Assembly: GCA_900635495.1 (NCBI GenBank)
Contig: LR134136.1
Location: forward strand, 248,001-312,000
DNA length: 64,000 nucleotides
Source of the DNA: Atlantibacter hermannii
Lineage (GTDB): Bacteria; Pseudomonadota; Gammaproteobacteria; Enterobacterales; Enterobacteriaceae
Direction of reading: 5' to 3'
Position numbers and translations under genes: made by a program. Shown here piece by piece: positions 54,876 to 63,948 of this stretch (position 1 is its first letter; the number at the start of each line of letters is the position of its first letter). The notes under the pieces were generated by a model that saw only the letters and a program-made list of their open reading frames with translations, was not told the DNA's origin and searched no databases.

Positions 54876-55733
54876 ATGACCAAAGAAATGCAAACTTTAG
54901 CGCTCGCTCCGGTCGGCAACCTGGAATCTTACATCCGGGCCGCCAACGCCTGGCCGATGTTATCGGCTGAGGAAGAACGGACACTTGCTGAAAAGCTGCA
55001 TTACCAGGGCGATCTGGAAGCAGCGAAAAAGCTGATCCTGTCTCACCTGCGATTTGTTGTTCATATCGCTCGTAATTACGCGGGCTATGGCCTGCCGCAG
55101 GCGGATCTCATTCAGGAAGGTAATATCGGCCTGATGAAAGCCGTACGTCGCTTCAACCCTGAAGTGGGCGTACGTCTGGTGTCCTTCGCCGTACACTGGA
55201 TCAAAGCGGAAATTCACGAATACGTGCTGCGTAACTGGCGTATTGTGAAAGTAGCTACCACCAAAGCGCAGCGTAAGCTGTTCTTTAACCTGCGTAAAAC
55301 CAAGCAGCGTCTGGGCTGGTTTAATCAGGATGAAGTGGAAATGGTAGCGCGCGAGCTGGGTGTAACCAGCAAAGACGTCCGTGAAATGGAGTCGCGCATG
55401 GCGGCCCAGGACATGACGTTTGATATGTCATCAGACGACGATGCATCCGATGGACAGCCAATGGCCCCGGTACTCTATCTGCAGGATAAATCCTCAAACT
55501 TTGCCGACGGCATTGAGGACGATAACTGGGAAGAGCACGCGGCGGATAAACTGTCTGATGCGATGCTGGGTCTGGACGAGCGCAGCCAACAAATCATTCG
55601 TGCCCGCTGGCTGGATGAAGACAGCAAAACCACATTGCAGGAACTGGCCGATCGTTATGGCGTCTCTGCCGAACGTGTGCGCCAGCTTGAAAAGAATGCA
55701 ATGAAGAAACTGCGCGCCGCTATCGAAGCCTGA
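54876..55733 (+). CDS. rpoH: Heat-shock sigma factor RpoH (sigma-32)
   Basis: 285 residues. MTKEMQTLALAPVGNLESYIRAANAWPMLSAEEE..., region 2.2/2.4 (GLPQADLIQEGNIGLMKAVRRFNPEVGVRLVSFAVHWIKAEIHEYVLRNWRIVKVATTKAQRKLFFNLRK) and the sigma-70 region 4 helix (ELADRYGVSAERVRQLEKNAMKKLRAAIEA). The conserved LFFNLRKTKQRLGWF RpoH box is complete. It directs transcription of chaperones and proteases. Translation is thermosensed by its own mRNA secondary structure in E. coli. Not frameshifted. Confidence 0.99.
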   Translation: MTKEMQTLALAPVGNLESYIRAANAWPMLSAEEERTLAEKLHYQGDLEAAKKLILSHLRFVVHIARNYAGYGLPQADLIQEGNIGLMKAVRRFNPEVGVRLVSFAVHWIKAEIHEYVLRNWRIVKVATTKAQRKLFFNLRKTKQRLGWFNQDEVEMVARELGVTSKDVREMESRMAAQDMTFDMSSDDDASDGQPMAPVLYLQDKSSNFADGIEDDNWEEHAADKLSDAMLGLDERSQQIIRARWLDEDSKTTLQELADRYGVSAERVRQLEKNAMKKLRAAIEA

Positions 55734-55750
55734 TCATCGCCTGGCGATAA

Positions 55751-55784
55751 AAAATACCCCGTGAGTCGCTCATGGGGTATTTTT
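55751..55784 (+). terminator. Rho-independent terminator of rpoH
   Basis: AAAATACCCC (55751-55760) with GGGGTATTTT (55774-55783). GTGAG/CTCAT extends the stem to about 15 bp around a TCG loop. T residues follow. It is placed just after rpoH. Confidence 0.92.
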
Positions 55785-56036
55785 GTTTTCAGCGCCGGGA
55801 AATATTTATCGTTCGGTTAAAAGCGTAATCCGTATCACGGATAAAAATTAAAAACCGGTTATGACGTAAAACATTTGCTGCATTAATCACAAACCCTTAT
55901 TCATTATACAAAAAAAGCCGTTTCTCTCCCCCAGCCATCCATAAATCCTACTAGCCTAAGACACAAAAGCGCGTTACATAAAAAGCACTCGTGAATCATT
56001 GTTACGTCAACGTATAAGAGCTGCGGAGAGAAGAAA
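55785..56036. other. Gene-free region upstream of the PuuE-like gene
   Basis: No gene is seen. AT-rich, with no clear repeat. It should carry the promoter of the aminotransferase gene; I name no hexamers. The ribosome site GGAGAGAAGAAA precedes the GTG start. Confidence 0.35.
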
Positions 56037-57302
56037 GTGAAAAATTCAGAACTACATCAGCGCCGTCAGAATGCGACACCACGCGGCATTGGCGTAATGT
56101 GCGGGTTTTATGCCGAACGCGCTGAAAATGCCACCCTGTGGGACGTTGAAGGGCGTGAGGTGATTGATTTTGCTGCCGGGATTGCGGTGTTAAATACCGG
56201 GCATCGTCATCCGCGCCTGGTGGCGGCCATCGAAAAACAACTTCAGGCGTTTACCCATACCGCCTATCAAATTGTGCCTTATGAAGGGTATGTGTCGTTG
56301 GCAGAACGCATTAATGAACGTGTGCCTGTCGAAGGGCCAGTGAAAACCGCCTTTTTCACCACGGGTGCGGAAGCGGTGGAAAACGCCGTGAAAATCGCCC
56401 GGGCCAGTACCCGTCGCCCTGGCATCATCGCATTTGGCGGCGCTTTTCATGGGCGTACCTTTATGACCATGGCGTTGACGGGCAAAGTTGCGCCGTACAA
56501 GCTGGGATTTGGTCCTTTCCCGGGTTCGGTATTTCATGCTCGCTATCCCAACGAATTACATGGCGTCAGTGTCGGGCAGGCGCTGGAAAGCCTTGAACAT
56601 CTCTTTAAAGCGGAGATTGCCCCGGATCAGGTGGCGGCAATCATTCTTGAGCCAGTGCAGGGCGAAGGCGGATTTAACGTCGCACCGCCGGAATTTTTCA
56701 CCGCACTGCGGGCGATATGTGATCAACACGGCATTTTGTTGATTGCCGATGAAGTCCAGAGCGGTTTCGCACGCACCGGCAAATTGTTCGCCATGGAGCA
56801 TTACCCGGTGAAAGCCGATTTGATCACCATGGCCAAAAGCCTGGCGGGCGGGATGCCACTTTCTGCCGTGGCGGGACGCGCCGACGTCATGGACGCGCCA
56901 GCGCCTGGCGGGCTGGGAGGAACGTATGCAGGCAACCCGCTGGCCATCGCGTCAGCCCATGCGGTACTGGACGTCATTGACGATGAGAAACTGTGCCAGC
57001 GAGCGAATGAACTGGGCGCACAGTTGACGGATGTGCTGGAACAGGCGCAGTCGGGTAGTAAAGCCATCGCGCAGGTTCGCGGGCTGGGGTCGATGATCGC
57101 TGTAGAGTTTAACGAGCCGGAAACCGGTAAACCGTCGGCGGAAATAACCCGCGAAGTACAGCAGGCGGCCCTGGATCAGGGATTACTACTGCTCAGTTGC
57201 GGGGTTTATGGCAACGTGATCCGCTTCCTGTATCCGCTTACTATTCCGCAGGAACAATTTACCCGGGCGCTTACCATCCTGAAGCAGGTTTTACCGCAAT
57301 AA
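56037..57302 (+). CDS. PuuE/GabT-like 4-aminobutyrate aminotransferase
   Basis: 421 residues, class-III PLP aminotransferase. PLP Lys is in LITMAKSLAGGMPLSAVAG; FFTTGAEAVENAVKIAR holds the phosphate-binding turn; LIADEVQSGFARTGKLFAMEH the Asp for the pyridine N. The sequence follows E. coli PuuE closely over its length (HQRRQNATPRGIGVMC..., LNTGHRHPRLVAAIEKQLQAFTHTAYQIVPYE). It converts GABA to succinate semialdehyde with 2-oxoglutarate. GTG start. It sits between rpoH and livJ, where E. coli has no such gene, so it is an accessory copy. Confidence 0.9.
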   Translation: MKNSELHQRRQNATPRGIGVMCGFYAERAENATLWDVEGREVIDFAAGIAVLNTGHRHPRLVAAIEKQLQAFTHTAYQIVPYEGYVSLAERINERVPVEGPVKTAFFTTGAEAVENAVKIARASTRRPGIIAFGGAFHGRTFMTMALTGKVAPYKLGFGPFPGSVFHARYPNELHGVSVGQALESLEHLFKAEIAPDQVAAIILEPVQGEGGFNVAPPEFFTALRAICDQHGILLIADEVQSGFARTGKLFAMEHYPVKADLITMAKSLAGGMPLSAVAGRADVMDAPAPGGLGGTYAGNPLAIASAHAVLDVIDDEKLCQRANELGAQLTDVLEQAQSGSKAIAQVRGLGSMIAVEFNEPETGKPSAEITREVQQAALDQGLLLLSCGVYGNVIRFLYPLTIPQEQFTRALTILKQVLPQ

Positions 57303-57561
57303 TCCTGACGTGGCGGGGCATTGTTGTTGCAGTAATGTTGCAAAAAGACCCCGTCGCGCTCACTTTCTGTTATTCACCCCGCAAAATTGTTGTTCCAAAA
57401 TTAGAAAAATGGGGTATGTTTTAGCAGAGTATGCTGCTCAGGCACCGGTGGCATCCCTCCTTTCTAAAATCTAATGCTGCGCCTAAGTGTGATAGCGACA
57501 TAATGTGCCAAACGAAAACAACAAAACAACTTCAACAACCACAACAATGGGGATCCTCAGG

Positions 57562-58665
57562 ATGAAAATGACGGGTAAAGCGTTACTGGCGGGATGTATC
57601 GCTCTGGCAATGAGCAGCGCAGCGATGGCAGAAGATATTAAGATCGCCGTTGTGGGTGCGATGTCCGGTCCGGTTGCGCAGTATGGCGATCAGGAATTTA
57701 CTGGCGCAGAACAAGCCGTTGCCGATATTAACGCCAAGGGCGGCATCAAAGGCAATAAACTGGTCATCACCAAATATGATGACGCCTGCGACCCGAAACA
57801 AGCGGTAGCGGTAGCCAACAAAGTGGTTAACGACGGCATCAAATATGTTATCGGCCACCTTTGCTCCTCTTCCACCCAGCCGGCATCTGACATCTATGAA
57901 GACGAAGGTATTCTGATGATTACGCCAGCAGCGACCGCACCGGAACTGACTGCGCGTGGCTATCAGCTGATTCTGCGTACCACTGGCCTGGACTCTGACC
58001 AGGGCCCAACCGCCGCCAAATACATCGTTGAGAAAGTGAAGCCGCAGCGCATCGCCGTTATCCATGACAAACAGCAATACGGCGAAGGCCTGGCGCGTTC
58101 CGTTCAGGACGGCCTGAAAAAAGCGGGTGCCAACGTGGTGTTCTTTGACGGTATCACCGCAGGTGAGAAAGATTTCTCCACCCTGGTCGCGCGTCTGAAG
58201 AAAGAAAATATCGACTTCGTGTATTACGGCGGTTATCACCCGGAAATGGGCCAGATCCTGCGTCAGTCGCGCGCGGCCGGTCTGAAAACACAGTTTATGG
58301 GCCCGGAAGGGGTGGCAAACGTGTCGCTGTCTAACATTGCAGGCGAATCTGCCGAAGGCATGTTAGTCACCAAACCGAAAAACTATGATCAGGTGCCAGC
58401 GAACAAACCTATCGTAGACGCCATTAAAGCCAAGAAACAGGATCCGAGCGGCGCGTTCGTGTGGACCACCTACGCTGCGCTGCAATCTCTGCAGGCTGGC
58501 CTGAACCAGTCTGACGACCCGGCTGAAATCGCCAAATACCTGAAAGCGAACTCTGTCGATACCGTGATGGGGCCGCTCTCCTGGGATGAGAAGGGCGATC
58601 TGAAAGGGTTTGAGTTCGGCGTGTTTACGTGGCATGCCAATGGTACCGCGACCGACGCCAAATAA
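57562..58665 (+). CDS. livJ: Leu/Ile/Val-binding protein LivJ
   Basis: 367 residues. Signal peptide MKMTGKALLAGCIALAMSSAAMA, then EDIKIAVVGAMSGPVAQYGDQEFTGAEQAVADINAKGGIKG: type-I periplasmic binding protein. The ligand region GHLCSSSTQPASDIYEDEGILMITPAATAPELT is the same as in E. coli LivJ. Binds Leu, Ile, Val (and Ala/Thr) for the LivHMGF transporter. ATG at 57562 aligns with the E. coli start and follows GGGGAT; ATG 57568 and the ORF start at 57505 are less likely. Single gene, Lrp-regulated in E. coli. Confidence 0.97.
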   Translation: MKMTGKALLAGCIALAMSSAAMAEDIKIAVVGAMSGPVAQYGDQEFTGAEQAVADINAKGGIKGNKLVITKYDDACDPKQAVAVANKVVNDGIKYVIGHLCSSSTQPASDIYEDEGILMITPAATAPELTARGYQLILRTTGLDSDQGPTAAKYIVEKVKPQRIAVIHDKQQYGEGLARSVQDGLKKAGANVVFFDGITAGEKDFSTLVARLKKENIDFVYYGGYHPEMGQILRQSRAAGLKTQFMGPEGVANVSLSNIAGESAEGMLVTKPKNYDQVPANKPIVDAIKAKKQDPSGAFVWTTYAALQSLQAGLNQSDDPAEIAKYLKANSVDTVMGPLSWDEKGDLKGFEFGVFTWHANGTATDAK

Positions 58666-58672
58666 TTTGCCT

Positions 58673-58988
58673 GTCGCCTTTCACGCTGTCGCGGCGTTGA
58701 CGGCCTTCAGAAACCCCGGTCACTTACTGATGTAAGCTCCCGGGGATTTCTTCAGTTGTCGCCTTGCTACAACGCGAAATGCTCGGGCAAATAGTCAGTC
58801 GCCTTTTACGCTGTCGCGGCGTTGACGGCCTTCAGAAACCCCGGTCATTTACTGATGTAAGCTCCCGGGGATTTCTTCAGTTGTCGCCTTGCTACAACGC
58901 GAAATGCTCGGGCAAATAGTCAGTCGCCTTTCACGCTGTTGCGGCGTTGACGGCCTTCAGAAATCCCGGTCACTTACTGATGTAAGCT
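58673..58988. repeat. Tandem array of 125-bp ERIC-like units (2.5 copies)
   Basis: Units begin at 58673, 58798 and 58923, exactly 125 bases apart; the third stops after its palindromic core at 58988. The units are almost identical (a few C/T differences). The core of each, CCGGTCACTTACTGATGTAAG then CTCCCGGGGATTTC, matches the ERIC core (ERIC1R/ERIC2 primer regions). It forms an inverted repeat around TGAT (CTTAC/GTAAG and CCCCGG/CCCGGGG). Length 125 is close to the 127-bp ERIC element. Located between livJ and the livJ/panM terminator, transcribed with livJ. Confidence 0.85.
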
Positions 58989-58995
58989 GGCTCTT

Positions 58996-59026
58996 AAAAA
59001 AACGGCCACATAACTGTGGCCTTTTT
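58996..59026 (+). terminator. Bidirectional terminator between livJ and panM
   Basis: GGCCACA (59004-59010) / TGTGGCC (59015-59021) with TTTTT after it and AAAAAAA (58996-59002) before it, so it can terminate from both sides. It stands two bases from the panM stop. Confidence 0.9.
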
Positions 59027-59027
59027 A

Positions 59028-59411
59028 TTAGCGTTTCTCCCAACCGCCTTCTTCGATCGAAAACCCCAGCGCCTGCATAAACGCATTCATCACATTGCGG
59101 TCTTCGACGCCGACATCAGAGATCCACCAGTGGTTGATAGTGGGATTATCGCGGATCACTTCTTCAATCAAATAGTGCCCAACGCCGCGGCGGCGCGTGA
59201 CTTCGCGAACCCGTAGCGAGTCCATCGCGCCCTGATTGCCGGTTAAGGTCACCCGGACTGCGCCCAGCAACCGCTCATTAAAACGCGCTGCATAAATGCG
59301 GTGGCCTTCATCAATGGTTAACGACGCGCTGGAGTATTCCGGCCAAATTTTGCCGAGGTCAATGTGATCCTGCGGCGTGAAAGTAAGCAGACGAATAATA
59401 GTAAGTTTCAT
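59028..59411 (-). CDS. panM: PanM (YhhK), PanD maturation factor
   Basis: 127 residues, GNAT-like fold with the acetyl-CoA loop RVREVTRRRGVGHYLIEEV. It triggers autocleavage of pro-PanD to active aspartate decarboxylase and couples beta-alanine synthesis to CoA level. I use ATG 59411 (MKLTIIRLLTFTPQD...), the E. coli length; the ORF extends to 59462. Antisense to the liv genes, as in E. coli between livJ and livK. Confidence 0.96.
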   Translation of the reverse strand: MKLTIIRLLTFTPQDHIDLGKIWPEYSSASLTIDEGHRIYAARFNERLLGAVRVTLTGNQGAMDSLRVREVTRRRGVGHYLIEEVIRDNPTINHWWISDVGVEDRNVMNAFMQALGFSIEEGGWEKR

Positions 59412-59830
59412 AAGCGGCATCCCGAAGGCAGTTTTTCCGAGTGTATCCAAATTATTGACCATAACGCCTGCTCTTTTTGATCTGATTCAGTAGTTGAATA
59501 ATTTTTAACGCGTGTCAAAAGCAGTGCGAATGTACCGGGAATGAAATTTAACCAGGTTTTTACTCTGAAAGGTAGTGATTTATTCGGCTTAATGCACCAA
59601 TATTTTATGCTGGGATGATTGCTTTTTTTTGTTTAACTCTGACTTAATCCAGAATATTATCTTTGCTTAATGTCATGATAAATAGACGTTTTAGCCTGTC
59701 TGATAGCGAAATTAAGCGCTAACTCATTAAAGAGTCAGGTAAAAATAGTATTGTTTACAAAAACAGCAGAACATTTTTTAACCATAATAAAACCAGAAAT
59801 TAACAACTGGCACGAGTGGGGATGCACGGA
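59412..59830. other. AT-rich leader and promoter region of livKHMGF
   Basis: No gene is seen in about 420 bases. Strongly AT-rich, with several T-tracts (for example 59624-59633) that suit Lrp/H-NS-type binding. It lies between divergent panM and livK. I do not assign promoter hexamers. Confidence 0.4.
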
Positions 59831-60946
59831 ATGAAATACAACGCGAAAACGATACTCGCAGGGATGATAGCGCTGGCAGTCACACACACGGCAGCGGCGC
59901 AGGAGATTAAGGTCGCGGTGGTAGGGGCGATGTCCGGCCCGGTTGCCCAGTGGGGCGATATGGAATTCAACGGCGCGCGCCAGGCGATAAAAGACATTAA
60001 TGCCAAAGGCGGCGTGAAAGGCGACACGCTGGTGGCCGTGGAGTACGACGATGCGTGCGATCCCAAGCAAGCGGTGGCGGTAGCGAACAAAATCGTTAAC
60101 GACGGCATTAAATATGTTATCGGCCACCTGTGTTCATCTTCCACGCAGCCAGCATCCGATATTTATGAAGACGAAGGCATTTTGATGATCACGCCGGGCG
60201 CGACTAATCCGGAGCTGACGCAACGCGGCTATCAAATGATTATGCGCACCGCCGAGCTGGATTCCGCACAGGGCCCGACCGCCGCGAAGTACATCCTGGA
60301 AACGGTGAAACCGCAACGTATCGCCATCCTTCATGACAAACAGCAGTACGGCGAGGGCCTGGCCCGCTCCGTTCAGGATGGCCTGAAAAAAGGCGGCGCA
60401 AACGTGGTGTTCTTTGACGGCATTACCGCAGGCGAGAAAGATTTCTCCGCGCTGCTGGCACGTTTGCAAAAAGAGAATATCGATTTTGTTTACTACGGCG
60501 GCTACTACCCGGAAATGGGTCAGATGCTGCGCCAGGCGCGGGCCATCGGCCTGAAAACCCAGTTTATGGGGCCGGAAGGCGTTGGCAATGCCTCGTTGTC
60601 CAACATTGCCGGGGATGCAGGCGAAGGCATGCTGGTGACGATGCCGAAGCGCTATGACCAGGAAGCCTCCAACAAGGCTATCGTGGACGCCCTTAAGGCT
60701 GACAAAAAAGACGCCAGCGGACCGTATGTGTGGATCACCTACGCCGCCGTACAGTCACTGGCGACCGGGATGGAAAGAAGCGGTTCAACAGAACCGGCTG
60801 ACATTATCAAGGACTTGAAAGAACACGGGGCTGATACCGTGATTGGGCCGCTGAACTGGGATGAAAAAGGCGATCTGAAGGGATTTGATTTTGGTGTATT
60901 CCAGTGGCATGCCGACGGGTCATCAACCAGTGTTAGCCAACGTTAA
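59831..60946 (+). CDS. livK: Leucine-specific binding protein LivK
   Basis: 371 residues. Signal MKYNAKTILAGMIALAVTHTAAAQ. The mature domain is highly similar to LivJ in this window (GHLCSSSTQPASDIYEDEGILMITPGATNPELTQRGYQ), with Ala/Gly and Gly/Glu changes that go with leucine specificity. The ATG at 59831 follows GGGG. It delivers leucine to LivHMGF and heads that operon. The C-terminus ends SSTSVSQR, longer and different from E. coli. Confidence 0.97.
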   Translation: MKYNAKTILAGMIALAVTHTAAAQEIKVAVVGAMSGPVAQWGDMEFNGARQAIKDINAKGGVKGDTLVAVEYDDACDPKQAVAVANKIVNDGIKYVIGHLCSSSTQPASDIYEDEGILMITPGATNPELTQRGYQMIMRTAELDSAQGPTAAKYILETVKPQRIAILHDKQQYGEGLARSVQDGLKKGGANVVFFDGITAGEKDFSALLARLQKENIDFVYYGGYYPEMGQMLRQARAIGLKTQFMGPEGVGNASLSNIAGDAGEGMLVTMPKRYDQEASNKAIVDALKADKKDASGPYVWITYAAVQSLATGMERSGSTEPADIIKDLKEHGADTVIGPLNWDEKGDLKGFDFGVFQWHADGSSTSVSQR

Positions 60947-60981
60947 TACGCTGACCTGAACGAGAGAAAAAAGGTTACGTT

Positions 60982-61908
60982 ATGTCCGAGCAGTTCCTCT
61001 ATTTTTTGCAGCAGATGTTCAATGGCGTCACGCTGGGTAGCACCTACGCGCTGATCGCCATCGGCTACACCATGGTGTACGGCATTATCGGCATGATTAA
61101 CTTCGCCCACGGCGAGGTGTACATGATCGGCAGTTACGTCTCCTTTATGATCGTCGCCGCGCTGATGATGATGGGTATCGACGCCAGCTGGTTGCTGGTG
61201 GGCGCAGCCTTTGTCGGCGCGATTGTGATTGCCAGCGCCTACGGCTGGAGTATCGAACGGGTAGCGTATCGCCCGGTGCGTAACTCTAAACGCCTGATTG
61301 CGCTGATTTCCGCTATCGGGATGTCTATCTTCCTGCAGAACTACGTCAGCCTGACGCAGGGTTCACGCGATGTCGCGTTGCCGAGCCTGTTTAACGGCCA
61401 GTGGCTGGTAGGCAGCAGTGAAAACTTCTCGGCAACCATCACCACTATGCAGTTGGTTATCTGGATCGTGACCTTCCTGGCGATGCTGGCCCTGACGCTG
61501 TTCATTCGTTACTCCCGCATGGGGCGCGCCTGTCGTGCCTGCGCGGAAGATTTAAAAATGGCCAGCCTGCTTGGTATCAATACGGATCGCGTGATTTCTC
61601 TGACCTTCGTCATTGGCGCAGCGATGGCGGCAGTGGCGGGCGTGTTGTTAGGCCAGTTCTATGGCGTGATTAACCCGTACATCGGCTTTATGGCGGGGAT
61701 GAAAGCCTTTACCGCAGCGGTTCTTGGCGGCATCGGCAGTATTCCTGGCGCGATGATCGGCGGCCTCATCCTCGGCCTGACCGAAGCGCTGACATCTGCT
61801 TACCTGAGTACGGAATACAAAGATGTGGTCTCTTTCGCACTGTTGATTGGCGTCTTGCTGGTAATGCCTACCGGTATTCTGGGCCGTCCGGAGGTAGAGA
61901 AAGTATGA
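60982..61908 (+). CDS. livH: Branched-chain amino acid permease LivH
   Basis: 308 residues, eight-helix LivH-type permease: QQMFNGVTLGSTYALIAIGYTMVYGIIGMINFAHGEVYMIGSYVSF..., CAEDLKMASLLGINTDRVISLTFVIGAAMAAVAGVLLGQFYG. It forms the membrane channel with LivM. It overlaps livM by 4 bases. Confidence 0.97.
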   Translation: MSEQFLYFLQQMFNGVTLGSTYALIAIGYTMVYGIIGMINFAHGEVYMIGSYVSFMIVAALMMMGIDASWLLVGAAFVGAIVIASAYGWSIERVAYRPVRNSKRLIALISAIGMSIFLQNYVSLTQGSRDVALPSLFNGQWLVGSSENFSATITTMQLVIWIVTFLAMLALTLFIRYSRMGRACRACAEDLKMASLLGINTDRVISLTFVIGAAMAAVAGVLLGQFYGVINPYIGFMAGMKAFTAAVLGGIGSIPGAMIGGLILGLTEALTSAYLSTEYKDVVSFALLIGVLLVMPTGILGRPEVEKV

Positions 61909-63181
61909 AACCGATGCATTTTGCGATGGCGCTGTTGTCTGCCGTGATGTTCTTCGTGCTGGCAGGCGTAATGATGGGCGTTCAGTTAAGCCTTTCCGGC
62001 ACGAAACTGGTGGTGGATATCGCATCCTCCATCCGCTGGGAGTGGATTGCGGTGGGAACGGCGGTGGTGTTTTTATTCCAGCTGCTGCGCCCTTTCTTCC
62101 AGAAAAGCTTCAAAAAAGTTTCCGGTCCGAAGTTTATTCTGCCAGCCATTGATGGCTCGACGGCGAAGCAAAACTGTTTCTGGTGGCGCTGCTGGTGCTG
62201 GCCGTTGCCTGGCCGTTTATGGTATCGCGCGGGACGGTGGATATCGCCACCCTGACCATGATTTACGTGATCCTCGGTCTTGGTTTGAATGTGGTGGTGG
62301 GGCTTTCCGGTCTGCTGGTGCTGGGTTACGGCGGTTTCTACGCGATTGGTGCGTACACCTTCGCGCTGCTTAACCACTATTACGGCCTCGGCTTCTGGAC
62401 CTGTCTACCGCTGGCGGGTCTGGTCGCGGCAGCGGCGGGCTTCCTGTTGGGCTTCCCGGTACTGCGTCTGCGCGGCGACTATCTGGCGATCGTGACCCTC
62501 GGTTTTGGTGAAATCGTCCGTATTCTGCTGCTCAATAATACCGAAGTGACCGGCGGGCCGAACGGCATCAGCCAGATCCCGAAACCGACTTTGTTTGGTC
62601 TTGAGTTCAACCGTGCGCCGCGTGAAGGGGGCTGGGATACCTTCAGCAATTTCTTCGGCATGAAATACGACCCCAGCGACCGAATCATTTTCCTCTATCT
62701 GGTGGCGCTGCTGCTGGTGGTGATCACGCTGTTTGTGATTAACCGTCTGCTGCGTATGCCGTTAGGCCGTGCCTGGGAAGCGCTGCGTGAAGATGAAATC
62801 GCCTGTCGCTCGCTGGGCCTGAACCCGACGCGCATCAAGCTGACCGCCTTTACCATCAGCGCCGCGTTTGCCGGTTTTGCCGGGACGCTGTTTGCCGCAC
62901 GCCAGGGGTTTGTCAGCCCGGAATCCTTTACCTTCGCCGAATCGGCATTCGTGCTGGCGATTGTGGTGCTGGGCGGTATGGGCTCGCAGTTCGCGGTTAT
63001 TCTCGCGGCGATCCTGCTGGTCGTCTCGCGTGAACTGATGCGTGACTTCAATGAATACAGCATGTTGATGCTGGGCGGTTTGATGGTGCTGATGATGATC
63101 TGGCGTCCGCAAGGGCTGCTGCCGATGACGCGTCCGCAACTGAAGTTAAAGAATGGGCACGTTGAAGGAGAGAAAGCATGA
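61905..63181 (+). CDS. livM: Branched-chain amino acid permease LivM (one frameshift)
   Basis: 425 residues after correction, partner of LivH. N-terminal part MKPMHFAMALLSAVMFFVLAGVMMG... is in one frame and ...KLFLVALLVLAVAWPFMVSRGTVDIATLTMIYVILGLGLNVVVGLSG in another. One A is missing from the run 62170-62173 (STAKQ-KLFLVA). LRLRGDYLAIVTLGFGEIVRI and EDEIACRSLGLNPTRIK are family hallmarks. The corrected length equals E. coli LivM. It overlaps livG by 4 bases. Confidence 0.95.
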
Positions 63182-63947
63182 GTCAGCCGATTTTAAGCGT
63201 TTGAAGGCCTGATGATGCGTTTTGGCGGCCTGCTGGCGGTCAACAATGTCTCTCTGGAACTGCGTGAACATGAAATCGTGTCTTTAATCGGCCCGAACGG
63301 CGCGGGGAAAACCACGGTGTTTAACTGCCTGACCGGGTTTCTATAAGCCGACCGGCGGGACGATTAAACTGCGCGACAAGCATCTGGAAGGCCTGCCGGG
63401 CCAACAAATCGCGCGTATGGGCGTAGTGCGTACCTTTCAGCACGTTCGCCTGTTTCGTGAAATGACGGTGATTGAAAACCTGCTGGTGGCGCAACATCAG
63501 CAGTTAAAAACCGGCCTGTTTTCCGGCCTGCTGAAAACCCCGGCGTTTCGTCGCACTCATAGCGAAGCGCTGGATCGCGCCGCCACCTGGCTTGACCGCA
63601 TCGGGCTGCTGCCGCATGCAAACCGTCAGGCCAGCAACCTGGCTTATGGCGATCAGCGTCGTCTGGAGATTGTGCGTTGCATGGTGACCCAGCCTGAAAT
63701 CCTGATGCTGGATGAACCGGCGGCGGGTCTGAACCCGAAAGAGACCAAAGAGCTGGATGAGCTGATCGTTGAGCTACGCGACCATCACAACACCACTATT
63801 TTGCTGATTGAGCATGATATGAAGCTGGTAATGGGGATTTCCGATCGCATTTACGTGGTGAATCAGGGAACGCCCCTTGCTAACGGTACGCCGGAGCAAA
63901 TCCGTAATAATCCTGATGTTATCCGTGCATACCTGGGCGAGGCATAA
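63178..63947 (+). CDS. livG: Branched-chain amino acid ABC ATPase LivG (two frameshifts)
   Basis: 255 residues after correction, the E. coli length. Extra T at 63200-63202 (MSQPILSV-EGLMMRFGG) and extra T at 63338-63340 (TGF-YKPTGGTI). Walker A IGPNGAGKTTVFNCLTG, signature LAYGDQRRLEIVRCMV, Walker B ILMLDEPAAGLNPKE, switch LIEHDMKLVM. Energises uptake with LivF. Directly followed by livF. Confidence 0.95.
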
Positions 63948-63948
63948 G

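Noticed and set aside
57505..57561. Extended LivJ N-terminus (NKTTSTTTT...)
   Set aside because: It would put 19 polar residues before a standard signal peptide; the ATG at 57562 aligns with E. coli and has a ribosome site.
58673..58988. CRISPR array
   Set aside because: The repeat unit is 125 bases and contiguous, with no unique spacers; its core matches ERIC elements.
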